Both the position numbers and the translations under genes were made by a program. The notes beneath the pieces were generated by a model. It saw nothing but the letters and a program-made list of their open reading frames with translations, ran no database searches and was not told the DNA's origin. Below are positions 33,881-45,694 of a DNA stretch of 64,000 bases, piece after piece. This DNA is from Dolichospermum sp. LEGE 00240 (GTDB taxonomy: Bacteria; Cyanobacteriota; Cyanobacteriia; Cyanobacteriales; Nostocaceae), in the NCBI RefSeq assembly GCF_015207875.1, contig NZ_JADEVZ010000014.1, positions 23,328 to 87,327 of the forward strand, written 5' to 3'. Each line of letters begins with the position of its first letter. Positions within the stretch are counted from its first letter, which is position 1.

Positions 33881-33991
33881 AAATATTAAGGCGTTGGTAA
33901 ATTGGGGTATGAAAGTCGAAAATTCCATCTCTCAAACTCTTACTCTCTGCGCCTCTGCGTGAAATAAAATGATAATTTTTAGTAATTCAAT

Positions 33992-36900
33992 ATGATTAAC
34001 AATAAAATTAAACCTAGACAAGCATTAGGCAAAGCATTTCTGAGAATTAAACCAATTAGAAATGAGTTTGAGATATTTAAAAGGAATCTGATTACACTGC
34101 TTAATCAAATTGATGAAAACGAAAGAGAGGAATTTCATAAAAATATTCTGACTGATTTTTTGAAAAATACCTATTACGGTGCTGATTACTTAATAAATAT
34201 TAAAGCGAGTAATGATCTAGTAATTTATAATGGCAAAGATACTAAAAGTAGTGTTGGAGTGATTTTAGAAGCGAAAAAGGTAAATAACAATGAAATGCTC
34301 AAGGTTGATAATTTAAATACTAAAGCATTGCAACAGTTAGTTTTATACTTTTTACGAGAACGGATTACAAATAAAAATCCAGAAATTAAATATTTAGTTG
34401 CTACTAATATTTATGAATGGTTTATTTTTGATGCAACACTTTTTGACAATTTGTTTGCTCAGAACAAACAATTAGTCAAGCAATTTACTGATTTTGAAGA
34501 AAAACGTCTATCTAATTCTCGCACAGATTTTTTTTATCAAGAAATTGCTCAACCTGCAATAGATAAAATTCAAAACGAACTAACTTTTACACATTTTGAT
34601 ATTAGGGATTATGAACAGTATTTAATTAATCAAAATCCTGAAAATGATCAAAAACTGATTCATTTATTTAAGATTTTTTCACCACAACATTTATTAAAAT
34701 TACCTGTTATTAATGATAGCAACAGTTTAAATGAAAAGTTTTATAGTGAATTACTACACATCCTTGGTTTAACGGAAATTAAAGAAGGGAGTAAAAAATT
34801 AATTCAGCGTAAACCAATTAATGAAAGAGAACAGGGTTCATTAATTGAAAATACTATTACTCGCTTGCAAGAATTACGCAAAATTGATAGATTAGAAAAT
34901 TCCGAACAATTTGGAGAAAATACCGAAGAGAGACTTTTTAATGTTAGTTTAGAATTAGCTATTACTTGGATTAATCGCATTCTCTTTTTGAAACTTTTAG
35001 AATCCCAATTAATTAACTATCATCAAGGTAATAAATCTTTTGGATTTCTCAATATAGCAAAGATTCAAGATTTTGGTAATCTCAACCGTTTATTTTTTGG
35101 TGTTTTATCTCGTAAACCAGATGAAAGAGACGAACATATAAAAAATATTGTTGTTAATATTTCTTATTTGAATAGTTCTTTATTTGAGGTATCAGAGATT
35201 GAACATCAAACAATAGTTATTAGTAATTTAATCACTGATGAAAAACTTTCTATTTTTAACAAAACAGTTCTTAAAGAGAATGGTAATACACGGACAGGAA
35301 AATTAAAAGCACTAGAATATATTTTTGCATTTCTTGATGCTTACGATTTTAGTAGTGAAGGTGCAGAGGAAATCCAAGAAGAAAATAAAACTTTAATTAA
35401 TGCTTCTGTTTTAGGTTTGATTTTTGAGAAAATTAACGGTTATCAAGATGGTTCTTTCTTTACTCCTGGTTTTATTACTATGTATATGTGTCGGGAAACT
35501 ATTCGCAGAGCAGTTTTACAGAAATTCAAAGAAATTAAAGGTTGGAACTGTGCAAATATTGACGAATTATATGATAAAATTACAGATAAAAAAGAAGCCA
35601 ATCAGATTATTAATAGTTTAAAAATTTGTGATCCAGCAGTAGGTTCTGGACATTTTTTGGTTTCCGCTTTAAATGAAATTATTACTATTAAAAGTGACTT
35701 GAAAGTTTTACTTGATAGACAGGGAAAAACTTTAAGAGATTATGATATAAAAATTGAGAATGATGAGTTAATTATTACAGATGATGACGGAAAATTTTTC
35801 ACATATAATCCTAAAAATTCAGAAGGTAGACGGATACAAGAAGCAATTTTTCATGCAAAACAGACAATTATTGAAAACTGTTTATTTGGTGTAGATATCA
35901 ATCCTAATTCAGTTAATATTTGTCGGTTACGTTTATGGATTGAGCTTTTAAAGAATGCTTATTATAAAACCTCACCCCTAACTCCTCTCCTACCAGGAGA
36001 GGGGAATATAGGAGAACTGGAAACTTTACCAAATATTGATATTAATATTAAAACTGGTAATTCTTTAATCAGTCGTTTTCCTTTAAATTGGGATTTACGG
36101 ACGATTTTGAAAAAAAGTGCCTGGAATATTGAAAGTTATAGAAATGCTATAAAAACCTATCTCCACCCTGATAACAAATATCAAAAACAGGAAATGGAAC
36201 GATTAATTAATGATATTAAGGGTAATATACGCACAGAAATCAGTAGCAATGATCCGAATATAGAAAAGCGAAATCAAAAAGTTGCAGAACTTCGTCATTT
36301 ACGAGATCAAAAGTCATTATTTGCAGAAAGTAAAGCAGAAGCAAAAAGTCGTCAACAAAAGCAAGAAAAATTAGAACAGGAAATTAATCAACTCAATGCT
36401 GAAATTGAAGACAAAAAAAGTGGTAAATTGTATCAAAATGCTTTTGAATGGCGGTTTGAATTTCCTGAAGTTTTGAATAATGAAGGTGATTTTATCGGTT
36501 TTGATGTGATTATTGGTAATCCTCCTTATATTTCACTCTCTAAAATTAAAGAAAAATCTCAAACTGCTTATTTTGAAAATAATTATCAAACTTATACAAA
36601 GGGTTCAGATATTTATTGCTTGTTTTACGAAAGAGGAAGTTGTTTGTTAAAACAAGCAGGTTTTTTAACCTACATTACTTCTAATTCTTGGTTAAAAACT
36701 ATTTATGGTGATTTACTGAAAAAATATTTAATTGAAAATCTGCAACCTCAGACTTTATTAAATATTGAAGATATGCAAATTTTCGAGGAAGCAACTGTAG
36801 AATCAAATATTATCATCTTGAAAAAAGATAAAGTTAATGAATTTTTTGATGTTGCTAGTCTCAATAATAATTATCTTGTCGGTTCTTCATTAGATGACTA

Positions 36901-37774
36901 TTTCTATAAAAATTGTTTTCGATTTATAATACCTAATACATCAGAATGGATTATAGGTAATGAAGAAAGCGGAAATTTAAAACAAAAAATAGCACGCATA
37001 GGTAAACAGTTAAAGGATTTTAAAATAACAATAAATTTTGGTATTAAAACCGGATATAATGCAGCTTTTATTATCAATGAGGAAACTAAAAATCAATTAA
37101 TTGCTGAAAGTTCTAATTCTGCTGAAATAATTCAGCCAATTTTAAGAGGTAGAGACTTAAAAAAATATAGTTATGAATTTTCAAATCAATGGGTTATATG
37201 TACTTTTCCTAGTCTAGGTTTAGATATTAAAAATTATCCATCCATTATGGCTTATTTTGAAAAAATTGGAAGAAAAAGATTAGCACAATCTGGTATTGAA
37301 GGGAGTAGAAAAAAGACAAATAATCAATGGTTTGAAACCCAAGACTCTATTGCTTACTGGCAAGATTTTAATAAACCTAAAATTGTTTGGGGTGAAATTT
37401 CTGATCAACCTAAATTTGCTTTTGATGACTCCAACTATTATGCTGAAGCTACTACATTTCTAATGACTGGTGAAAAACTGAAATATTTGTTAGCAATTTT
37501 AAATTCAAAACTATCAGAATGGTATTTTAACCAGATTTCAACTACCACAGGAATGGGTACAAATAGATGGAAAAAGTATAAAATTGAAATGTTACCCATT
37601 AAAGAACCTACGGAAACTGAAGAATTGTTATTAGAAAAAATAGTTAATCAGATTCTCACCGCTAAAAAATTAGATCCAAAAGCAGATACAACCGGATTAG
37701 AAACAGAAATAGACCAGTTAGTTTATCAACTTTACGAACTAACAGCAGAAGAGATCAAAATTATAGAAGGATAA
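33992..37774 (+). CDS. Type IIG-like restriction-modification enzyme
   Basis: 1260 residues with nuclease and methyltransferase in one chain. Near the N-terminus D75...E93-A-K95 (VGVILEAKK) fits a PD-(D/E)XK nuclease. The methyltransferase core has the SAM motif C-D547-P-A-V-G-S-G-H-F and the catalytic N843-P-P-Y846. The region from about 950 to 1220 looks like a TaqI-type target-recognition domain. A Lys/Glu-rich coiled coil lies at about 745-815. It would cut and methylate an adenine-containing site, acting in phage defence. The gene is alone, AT-rich even for this window, and surrounded by small mobile elements, suggesting transfer. A palindromic repeat has entered it in frame at 35971-36004. 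Confidence 0.87.
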   Translation: MINNKIKPRQALGKAFLRIKPIRNEFEIFKRNLITLLNQIDENEREEFHKNILTDFLKNTYYGADYLINIKASNDLVIYNGKDTKSSVGVILEAKKVNNNEMLKVDNLNTKALQQLVLYFLRERITNKNPEIKYLVATNIYEWFIFDATLFDNLFAQNKQLVKQFTDFEEKRLSNSRTDFFYQEIAQPAIDKIQNELTFTHFDIRDYEQYLINQNPENDQKLIHLFKIFSPQHLLKLPVINDSNSLNEKFYSELLHILGLTEIKEGSKKLIQRKPINEREQGSLIENTITRLQELRKIDRLENSEQFGENTEERLFNVSLELAITWINRILFLKLLESQLINYHQGNKSFGFLNIAKIQDFGNLNRLFFGVLSRKPDERDEHIKNIVVNISYLNSSLFEVSEIEHQTIVISNLITDEKLSIFNKTVLKENGNTRTGKLKALEYIFAFLDAYDFSSEGAEEIQEENKTLINASVLGLIFEKINGYQDGSFFTPGFITMYMCRETIRRAVLQKFKEIKGWNCANIDELYDKITDKKEANQIINSLKICDPAVGSGHFLVSALNEIITIKSDLKVLLDRQGKTLRDYDIKIENDELIITDDDGKFFTYNPKNSEGRRIQEAIFHAKQTIIENCLFGVDINPNSVNICRLRLWIELLKNAYYKTSPLTPLLPGEGNIGELETLPNIDINIKTGNSLISRFPLNWDLRTILKKSAWNIESYRNAIKTYLHPDNKYQKQEMERLINDIKGNIRTEISSNDPNIEKRNQKVAELRHLRDQKSLFAESKAEAKSRQQKQEKLEQEINQLNAEIEDKKSGKLYQNAFEWRFEFPEVLNNEGDFIGFDVIIGNPPYISLSKIKEKSQTAYFENNYQTYTKGSDIYCLFYERGSCLLKQAGFLTYITSNSWLKTIYGDLLKKYLIENLQPQTLLNIEDMQIFEEATVESNIIILKKDKVNEFFDVASLNNNYLVGSSLDDYFYKNCFRFIIPNTSEWIIGNEESGNLKQKIARIGKQLKDFKITINFGIKTGYNAAFIINEETKNQLIAESSNSAEIIQPILRGRDLKKYSYEFSNQWVICTFPSLGLDIKNYPSIMAYFEKIGRKRLAQSGIEGSRKKTNNQWFETQDSIAYWQDFNKPKIVWGEISDQPKFAFDDSNYYAEATTFLMTGEKLKYLLAILNSKLSEWYFNQISTTTGMGTNRWKKYKIEMLPIKEPTETEELLLEKIVNQILTAKKLDPKADTTGLETEIDQLVYQLYELTAEEIKIIEG
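35971..36004. repeat. In-frame palindromic repeat in the Type IIG gene
   Basis: CTCACCCCTAACTCCTCTCC followed by TACCAGGAGAGGGG forms an imperfect hairpin and is translated as TSPLTPLLPGEGN, a G/P-rich island in a protein otherwise rich in Lys, Asn and Ile. The phrase is a common dispersed repeat in cyanobacteria. It lies between the SAM-motif region and the NPPY motif and seems tolerated as a loop. Confidence 0.75.
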
Positions 37775-37790
37775 ATACGACAAACCTCAC

Positions 37791-37819
37791 ATCCCCGACT
37801 TCTTTAAGAAGTCGGGGAT
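37791..37819. repeat. Dispersed hairpin ATCCCCGACTTCT, copy after the Type IIG gene
   Basis: Second copy of the palindrome at 30408-30440, 17 bp past the Type IIG stop. It separates this plus-strand gene from the convergent atpC. No T-run follows. Confidence 0.75.
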
Positions 37820-37863
37820 CTAAAAAAAGATAAAGCTAATCAAATTAAAATACCAATAAAATA

Positions 37864-37896
37864 AGGGTGGACAAAATAGCCCACCCTCATTAGTTT
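37864..37896 (-). terminator. Intrinsic terminator of atpB-atpC
   Basis: On the minus strand GGGTGGGC pairs with GTCCACCC over a TATTTT loop and is followed by TTATTTTATT. It lies about 20 bp after the atpC stop. Confidence 0.8.
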
Positions 37897-37913
37897 TAAA
37901 TGCTCTACACAAT

Positions 37914-38327
37914 TTACACCAAACCACCAGCAGCTTGAAAACGAGCGCGTGCGCGTTTAAATGCCTGTGTTGCTTGTAATTGTGCCTTCCGGTCATCTGC
38001 GGTAACTTGATTTAAGCCAGATTGTGCTGCGTTAAAAGCATTTCGGGCTTCTTCTAGGTTAATTTTGTCACCACGTTCAGCACTATTGACTAGAATTGTG
38101 ACTTCATCTTGATCAACTTCAGCAAAACCGCCTAAAAGAGCGATCGCTTGCCAACTAGCACTTTTGTTAGCCCGAACACGCATTACGCCTGTATCCAAGG
38201 CTGTCAGCATGGGAGCGTGTCCACTGAGAACACCTAACTGACCAGTAGTGCTAGGTAAAATTACTTCATCAGCTTCAGCATCCCAAACAGTTTTGTCTGG
38301 GGAAATTACACGAACAGTTAATGTCAT
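37914..38327 (-). CDS. atpC: ATP synthase F1 subunit epsilon
   Basis: 137 residues, the normal length. The N-terminal beta-sandwich shows [20 protein letters not shown] and the conserved [19 protein letters not shown]; the C-terminal half is the two-helix domain. It sits in the central stalk of the thylakoid ATP synthase, coupling rotation and limiting wasteful ATP hydrolysis. It follows atpB after about 96 bp, the usual cyanobacterial two-gene atpBE unit. That gap is filled with heptamer repeats. Confidence 0.97.
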   Translation of the reverse strand: MTLTVRVISPDKTVWDAEADEVILPSTTGQLGVLSGHAPMLTALDTGVMRVRANKSASWQAIALLGGFAEVDQDEVTILVNSAERGDKINLEEARNAFNAAQSGLNQVTADDRKAQLQATQAFKRARARFQAAGGLV

Positions 38328-38332
38328 TTGTT

Positions 38333-38423
38333 AGTTGTCCTTTGTCAGTTGCCTTTTGTCAGTTGTCAGTTGTCAGTTGTCAGTTGCATAAAAAACCACT
38401 GACTACTGACTAATGACTAATGA
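38333..38423. repeat. Heptameric repeats between atpB and atpC
   Basis: Units TTGTCAG/TTGTCCT run from about 38333 to 38386 and TGACTAA/TGACTAC units from about 38398 to 38423, up to the atpB stop. They are STRR-type arrays inside a housekeeping operon. Confidence 0.85.
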
Positions 38424-40426
<2,003 letters not shown>

Positions 40427-40942
40427 TCATCGTTGACTTATCTTGTTTGCCAGTTCAGAAGGACTAATAGATTCGTAATGTTCAAAAGGTTGATGAATCC
40501 AAGGATTATCAGCTAGATAATCAACGTGGTAATCAGGAACAACAACTGAACAAGCTTTATACCAAATTACAGCGGTGCGAATTTCTTGAATAGGAAAATC
40601 ATCATGTTTCTGTAACCAGGGAACTGTTTGTTGAATAGTGATACCAGAGTCTACTAAATCATCTACTAGCAAAATCCGTGAACCTAAGTTTTCGCTAGTC
40701 ATGGTTAATTGCCGAGAAATAATTAAATTACTTCTTTTATATGTACCTGCGCCGCTGTAAGATGAGGTAGATAAAATTGCTAATGGTTGATTGTATATGC
40801 GGGAGAGAATATCTCCTACTCGCAGTCCCCCTCTGGCTAAACAGACGATTTGGTTAAATTCCCAACCCGATTGATAAATCTTTACAGCCAATTGTTCAAT
40901 TTTGTGGTGATAATCTGACCAAGAAATGTAAAGGTCTGACAT
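40427..40942 (-). CDS. Purine-type phosphoribosyltransferase
   Basis: 171 residues of the PRT fold. I-L-L-V-D-D-L-V-D-S-G-I-T is the PRPP-binding loop (near residues 90-102), preceded by I-V-C-L-A-R-G-G-L-R-V-G, the loop that binds pyrophosphate. The C-terminal hood has an ACSVVVPDYHVDYLADNPWI stretch, resembling xanthine or hypoxanthine phosphoribosyltransferases of the Gpt type. It would salvage a purine base with PRPP. It is monocistronic, convergent to nothing nearby. The exact base is uncertain. Confidence 0.85.
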   Translation of the reverse strand: MSDLYISWSDYHHKIEQLAVKIYQSGWEFNQIVCLARGGLRVGDILSRIYNQPLAILSTSSYSGAGTYKRSNLIISRQLTMTSENLGSRILLVDDLVDSGITIQQTVPWLQKHDDFPIQEIRTAVIWYKACSVVVPDYHVDYLADNPWIHQPFEHYESISPSELANKISQR

Positions 40943-41020
40943 AAGAGTAAAATAAGTGTGTTAGAGGTTGTTTGAACAAGTCTAATTTATTACTTGCGTT
41001 GGCGAATAGAAGTCGCGGAA

Positions 41021-41124
41021 CTACACAGACAAAACCCATCTGTTCCTGCGGTCCCGTGAGGGATACATGGGTTTCAATCCCTTAATTTTTTGTTAGTCCA
41101 CGCAGGTGGACTTTGTTTGTGTAG
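41021..41124. mobile_element. Small inverted-repeat element with CTACACAGACAAA ends
   Basis: CTACACAGACAAA at 41021-41033 is mirrored by TTTGTTTGTGTAG at 41112-41124. Within it is the palindrome AGTCCACGCAGGTGGACT (near 41095). A related TAGTCCGCGCAGAGGACTTTGT phrase lies near 30037. It occupies the gap before the transporter gene and has no ORF. Confidence 0.6.
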
Positions 41125-41228
41125 TAGCCTATCCCTAACGGGAGCCGGAGGCATCTTTCTCATCGCCGTCAACTTTTCAAACAGTTAATAATTGTTAATT
41201 ATCTATTGTCTATTGTCAATTCATAAGG

Positions 41229-42689
41229 GTGTCATTTATGGTTAAAGATAATTCTCATAATAATGATTTTCATCAATCTCTGTCCAGTGAAAAATTAGAT
41301 TTTAAAACTAAATTAGCTTATGGGGCTGGAGATTTCGGTCCGGCTATTACTGCAAATATTGCTGTATTTTATCTGCTGGTTTTCTTTACCAATGTGGCAG
41401 GAATTCCGGCGGGTCTGGCAGGTAGTATTTTGATGATTGGCAAAATCTGGGATGGTATCAATGACCCTATGGTGGGAATGTTGACTGATAAAACCCAATC
41501 CCGGCACTGGGGTCGTCGTTTACCTTGGCTATTATATGGGGCAATTCCTTTTGGTTTTTTCTTTTTCCTGCAATGGATTGTTCCCCAATTTACTGCCGAC
41601 AAAAGTATTAATGTCTGGTATTTATTTTGGTATTATGTGGTAATTGGGATTGTCTCTCAGGTATTTTACACTGTTGTGAATTTGCCTTATACAGCCATGA
41701 CTCCTGAATTAACTCAGGATTACGATGAACGGACTAGTTTAAATAGTTTTCGCTTCACGTTTTCCATTGGTGGTAGTATTTTATCGTTGATTTTATCAAA
41801 AATTATTTTCTCACAAATTAGCGATCGCCAACAACAATATTTAGTTTTAGCGGCTGTGTGTACGGTGATTTCGGTTTTATCCTTGTATTGGTGCGTTTAT
41901 GGGGTGCGCGATCGCATTTTGGCTTTTGAAGCAAAACGGATTTCTTTGCCACAGGAAGCCGAAATTCCCTTTTTGGAACAGCTAAAAATTGTCTTTAGTA
42001 ATAAACCTTTTTTGTTTGTAATTGCCATTTATCTTTTTTCTTGGTTAGGTGTGCAAATCACAGCCAGCATTATTCCCTATTTTGTCGTTAACTGTATGAA
42101 GCTGAAAGAGGGAGATGTTCCCACAGTCATGATTGCAGTTCAGGGAACGGCTTTATCTATGCTATTTATTTGGAGTTATTTAAGTAAAAAGATTGGCAAA
42201 AAACTGGTTTATTTCTTAGGAATGAGTTCCTGGATTATTGCGGCTGCTGGATTGTTTTTCTTACAGCCAAATCAAATTGGATTAATGTATGTTATGGCTG
42301 TAATGGCAGGTGTGGGAGTTTCCACCGCATATCTAATTCCTTGGTCAATGATACCTGATGTAATTGAATTAGATGAATTGCAAACTGGACAACGACGGGA
42401 AGGAATTTTCTATGGTTTCATGGTTTTATTACAAAAATTTGGTTTAGCTTTTGGGTTGTTTTTGGTCGGTAATACTTTACAAGCTTATGGTTTTAAAGAA
42501 GCTGTGGCTGGGCAAAGTTCTTTACCCATACAACCGGAATCAGCACTTTTAGCAATTCGGATTGCTGTTGGACCCATACCAACAGTTTGTTTAATTGCCG
42601 GGTTGGTTTTAGTCTATTTCTATCCCATTACCCGCGAAATGCACGCGGAAATCATGTTGAAACTGCAAGCACAACGGGAGAAAATGTAA
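41229..42689 (+). CDS. GPH-family (MelB-like) sugar:cation symporter
   Basis: 486 residues with about 12 membrane helices. The N-terminus LAYGAGDFGPAITANIAVFY and the loop D-P-M-V-G-M-L-T-D-K-T-x-S-R-x-G-R-R are diagnostic of the glycoside-pentoside-hexuronide family of the major facilitator superfamily. It would import a sugar or glycoside with Na+ or H+. The second conserved loop, IELDELQTGQRREGIFYG, is also present. There are no sugar-metabolism genes beside it, so the substrate is open. The start is the ATG at 41229 or 41238 (MVKDN), the latter with a similar spacing. Confidence 0.87.
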   Translation: MSFMVKDNSHNNDFHQSLSSEKLDFKTKLAYGAGDFGPAITANIAVFYLLVFFTNVAGIPAGLAGSILMIGKIWDGINDPMVGMLTDKTQSRHWGRRLPWLLYGAIPFGFFFFLQWIVPQFTADKSINVWYLFWYYVVIGIVSQVFYTVVNLPYTAMTPELTQDYDERTSLNSFRFTFSIGGSILSLILSKIIFSQISDRQQQYLVLAAVCTVISVLSLYWCVYGVRDRILAFEAKRISLPQEAEIPFLEQLKIVFSNKPFLFVIAIYLFSWLGVQITASIIPYFVVNCMKLKEGDVPTVMIAVQGTALSMLFIWSYLSKKIGKKLVYFLGMSSWIIAAAGLFFLQPNQIGLMYVMAVMAGVGVSTAYLIPWSMIPDVIELDELQTGQRREGIFYGFMVLLQKFGLAFGLFLVGNTLQAYGFKEAVAGQSSLPIQPESALLAIRIAVGPIPTVCLIAGLVLVYFYPITREMHAEIMLKLQAQREKM

Positions 42690-42886
42690 AGATTTAAAAG
42701 TTCTTTACCCGCTGGTAAAGAATAGTGAACAGAGTTGAAAATTTTTTGGTGGGCAACACCCACCTTACATAATATTGCAAAAATCAAATATTATTTCCAT
42801 CTAAATTATCTCTTCGATGTTATAATTAATTTTAAGTTAGATGATCAATAAGTAAATCTCTCCAAACAAATACTAGAGAAAAAACC

Positions 42887-43330
42887 ATGACATCATCTCT
42901 TTATGAAACAGATCACAACCAATGGACACAAGATACTATCCAACACATCCAAAACCGTAATTTTGACAGCATAGATTGGGATAGCTTAATCGAAGAACTA
43001 GAAATTATGGGAAAAAACGACAAACGCGCCATAATTAGTCTGTTGACCCGTGTTCTAGAACATCTCCTAAAATTGTCTTACTGGGAATCTGAAAAAACAA
43101 GATCCGGTAATCACTGGGCTGCGGAAATTGTCAACTTTCGCGCCCAAATTCAAGGGCGTTTGGAAGATAGTCCTAGTCTTTATTCTCAATTACAAACGTT
43201 CTATGAAAAAGCTTATCCCGTCGCTATCAAATCCGTTTCTAAGTTATGTCCACTTCCCCCAGATGCTCACATTAGCCTTTTGCAAGCCCTAGATGACAAC
43301 TGGTTTCCGAATGACATCTCAAATGATTAA
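42887..43330 (+). CDS. DUF29 family protein
   Basis: 147 residues of the DUF29 family, common and multicopy in cyanobacteria. Typical stretches are SLYETDHNQWTQDTIQHIQN, DWDSLIEELEIMGKNDKRAI and LLTRVLEHLLKLSYW. It is helical, soluble and of unknown function. It lies 42 bp upstream of argS on the same strand and could be co-transcribed with it, but no functional link is known. Confidence 0.88.
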   Translation: MTSSLYETDHNQWTQDTIQHIQNRNFDSIDWDSLIEELEIMGKNDKRAIISLLTRVLEHLLKLSYWESEKTRSGNHWAAEIVNFRAQIQGRLEDSPSLYSQLQTFYEKAYPVAIKSVSKLCPLPPDAHISLLQALDDNWFPNDISND

Positions 43331-43372
43331 ATATCACAGTATTCAACAGCAGAGACAGATACAATTTACATA

Positions 43373-45130
43373 ATGAATGTTACACAAGAACAACTAAAAC
43401 TCAAACTAACACAGGCTTTAGTGGCTGCTTTTGGTACAGACTACACCAATACAGATCCAATTTTGGTGGCTGCCAGTAATCCTAAATTTGGTGACTATCA
43501 AGCTAATGTGGCTTTATCCCTGAGTAAAAAGTTAGGAAAGCAACCGAGAATTATCGCTGGAGAAATTGTCAGTAAATTAGATGTATCTGATATTTGTGAA
43601 CCTCCAGAAATCGCAGGTCCCGGTTTTATTAATCTTAAATTACAAACATCTTACTTGGAAGCACAACTTAACTCCATTCAAGTAGATACTAGATTGGGAA
43701 TACCCACAGCGAAAAATCCCCAAAAGCAAATTGTTGATTTTTCCAGTCCGAATATTGCTAAAGAAATGCACGTTGGACATTTACGTTCTACCATTATTGG
43801 TGATTCTATTGCCCGGATTTTAGAATTTTGTGGTCATGATGTTTTGCGGTTAAATCATGTTGGTGATTGGGGTACGCAATTTGGGATGTTAATTACCTAT
43901 TTGCGGGAAGTTTATCCAGAAGCACTGACTACCGCAAACGCTTTAGATATTGGGGATTTAGTTAATTTTTATCGCAAAGCCAAACAGCGATTTGATGAAG
44001 ATCCGATTTTTCAAGAAACTTCCCGTCAAGAAGTTGTGAGATTACAAGCTGGTGCGGAAGATACACTTCATGCTTGGAAATTGCTATGTGAACAATCTCG
44101 ACAAGAATTTCAAATCATTTATGATTTACTGAATATCGAATTAACAGAAAGAGGTGAATCTTTTTATAATCCTTTATTACCAAAAGTTGTTAAAGATTTA
44201 GCAACAACGGGATTACTAGAAGAAAGTCAAGGGGCAAAATGTGTTTTCTTGGATGGTTTTACAAATAGGGAAGGTAGTCCTTTACCCTTAATTGTCCAAA
44301 AAACTGACGGTGGTTATAACTACGCAACCACAGATTTAGCAGCATTAGGTTATCGGATTCAAACAGATAAAGCCCAGCGAATTGTTTATGTGACAGACGA
44401 AGGACAATCTAACCACTTTGCCCAATTTTTCCAAGTCGCAAGAAAGGCAAATTGGATTCCTGATGATGTGGAATTAGTTCATGTTCCTTTTGGTTTAGTA
44501 TTAGGTGAAGATGGGAAAAAATTTAAAACTCGTTCTGGGGATACTGTGCGCTTACGAGATTTATTAGATGAAGCTATTAACCGCGCCCGTGCAGACATAG
44601 AAAAGAGATTACAAGAAGATGGCCGCACAGAAACGGAAGAATTTATGCAAAATGTCGCTGAAGTAGTGGGGATTAGTGCGGTTAAATATGCTGATTTAAG
44701 CCAAAATCGCACCAGTAGTTATGTCTTTAGTTATGACAAAATGTTATCTCTCAAAGGCAATACAGCCCCTTATCTTCTCTATGCTTATGTGAGAATTCAA
44801 GGTATTAGTCGTCAGGGGAATATTGACTTTACCAACTTGGGAATAAATCGCCAAATCTTGCTAAAAGAAGATGCAGAATTAACTTTAGCTAAACATCTGC
44901 TGCAACTTGATGAGGTAATTAAGGAAGTAGAACAGGATTTATTACCAAATCGTTTGTGTGATTACTTGTATCAACTCAGCGATAAGTTTAACAAGTTCTA
45001 TGAAAATTGCCCTGTTCTCAAATCTGAAGAACCTGCCAGAACTTCGCGGTTAATGTTGTGTGATTTAACTGCAAAAACTCTCAAGTTGGGATTATCTTTG
45101 TTGGGAATTAAGGTTTTAGAAAGGATGTAA
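43373..45130 (+). CDS. argS: Arginyl-tRNA synthetase
   Basis: 585 residues, the normal class I ArgRS length. The N-terminal additional domain is followed by [20 protein letters not shown], where H-V-G-H is the HIGH motif. The middle has [15 protein letters not shown] and [20 protein letters not shown], in which the KMSKS-equivalent loop is KKFKTRSG. The C-terminal anticodon-binding helical domain ends LGIKVLERM. It charges tRNA-Arg. It starts 42 bp after DUF29. Confidence 0.97.
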   Translation: MNVTQEQLKLKLTQALVAAFGTDYTNTDPILVAASNPKFGDYQANVALSLSKKLGKQPRIIAGEIVSKLDVSDICEPPEIAGPGFINLKLQTSYLEAQLNSIQVDTRLGIPTAKNPQKQIVDFSSPNIAKEMHVGHLRSTIIGDSIARILEFCGHDVLRLNHVGDWGTQFGMLITYLREVYPEALTTANALDIGDLVNFYRKAKQRFDEDPIFQETSRQEVVRLQAGAEDTLHAWKLLCEQSRQEFQIIYDLLNIELTERGESFYNPLLPKVVKDLATTGLLEESQGAKCVFLDGFTNREGSPLPLIVQKTDGGYNYATTDLAALGYRIQTDKAQRIVYVTDEGQSNHFAQFFQVARKANWIPDDVELVHVPFGLVLGEDGKKFKTRSGDTVRLRDLLDEAINRARADIEKRLQEDGRTETEEFMQNVAEVVGISAVKYADLSQNRTSSYVFSYDKMLSLKGNTAPYLLYAYVRIQGISRQGNIDFTNLGINRQILLKEDAELTLAKHLLQLDEVIKEVEQDLLPNRLCDYLYQLSDKFNKFYENCPVLKSEEPARTSRLMLCDLTAKTLKLGLSLLGIKVLERM

Positions 45131-45258
45131 TATAGAAGCAGTAGGGGTTTAGCATTCTTCAACAATTAGAACCCAAACCCAACAAAGCAGAAAATGGACA
45201 AGGTATTGCATATTGCACCAAATTTATTATCTCAAATTTTGAAGGAGGAGACAAATAA

Positions 45259-45480
45259 ATGAGTTATAAATACACATTTCCAGCAGCACTAATAGGGGTA
45301 TCAATCGCACTGGTACAGCCGCAAATAGCAAGGGCAATATGTAGTAATGATCAAGTAGATACAATTGGCAAGGAAATCACTGTTTTAATTGATAGTGAGT
45401 CCCCTGGTTCTGGTGTGATTATTAAACAAATAGGCAATACTTATACTGTAGTTTTAGCTTTTCATCCTGAAAATCCTTAA
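45259..45480 (+). pseudogene. Secreted trypsin-like protease fragment
   Basis: 73 residues with a signal peptide (about 1-26, ending in ARA) and then TIGKEITVLIDSESPGSGVI, the start of the trypsin-like domain of cyanobacterial S1C-type proteases, which continues elsewhere as GNTYTVLTAxHVV with the catalytic His. Here it reads GNTYTVVLAFHPENP and stops, so no catalytic Asp or Ser exists. A strong Shine-Dalgarno (AAGGAGGAG) precedes the ATG. It is most likely a truncated gene; a small secreted protein cannot be excluded. Confidence 0.6.
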
Positions 45481-45694
45481 ATCCTGGATATCCTGATTCA
45501 GACAATTGACATACACGGATACACCAAGAGAATATTATTTTTAAGACTCACCCTTTAGTCAAAAAGTCATTCCCCCCCATTTAGGGTTGATTGTGACACA
45601 AATTTGACATTAAAAGTCTATTAGTTTCCGCAACTGCTGTAGATGTAACCTTTCTCTGCCTTTCTCTGGTTTTGGGGATTAGTCATTGGCAAGA

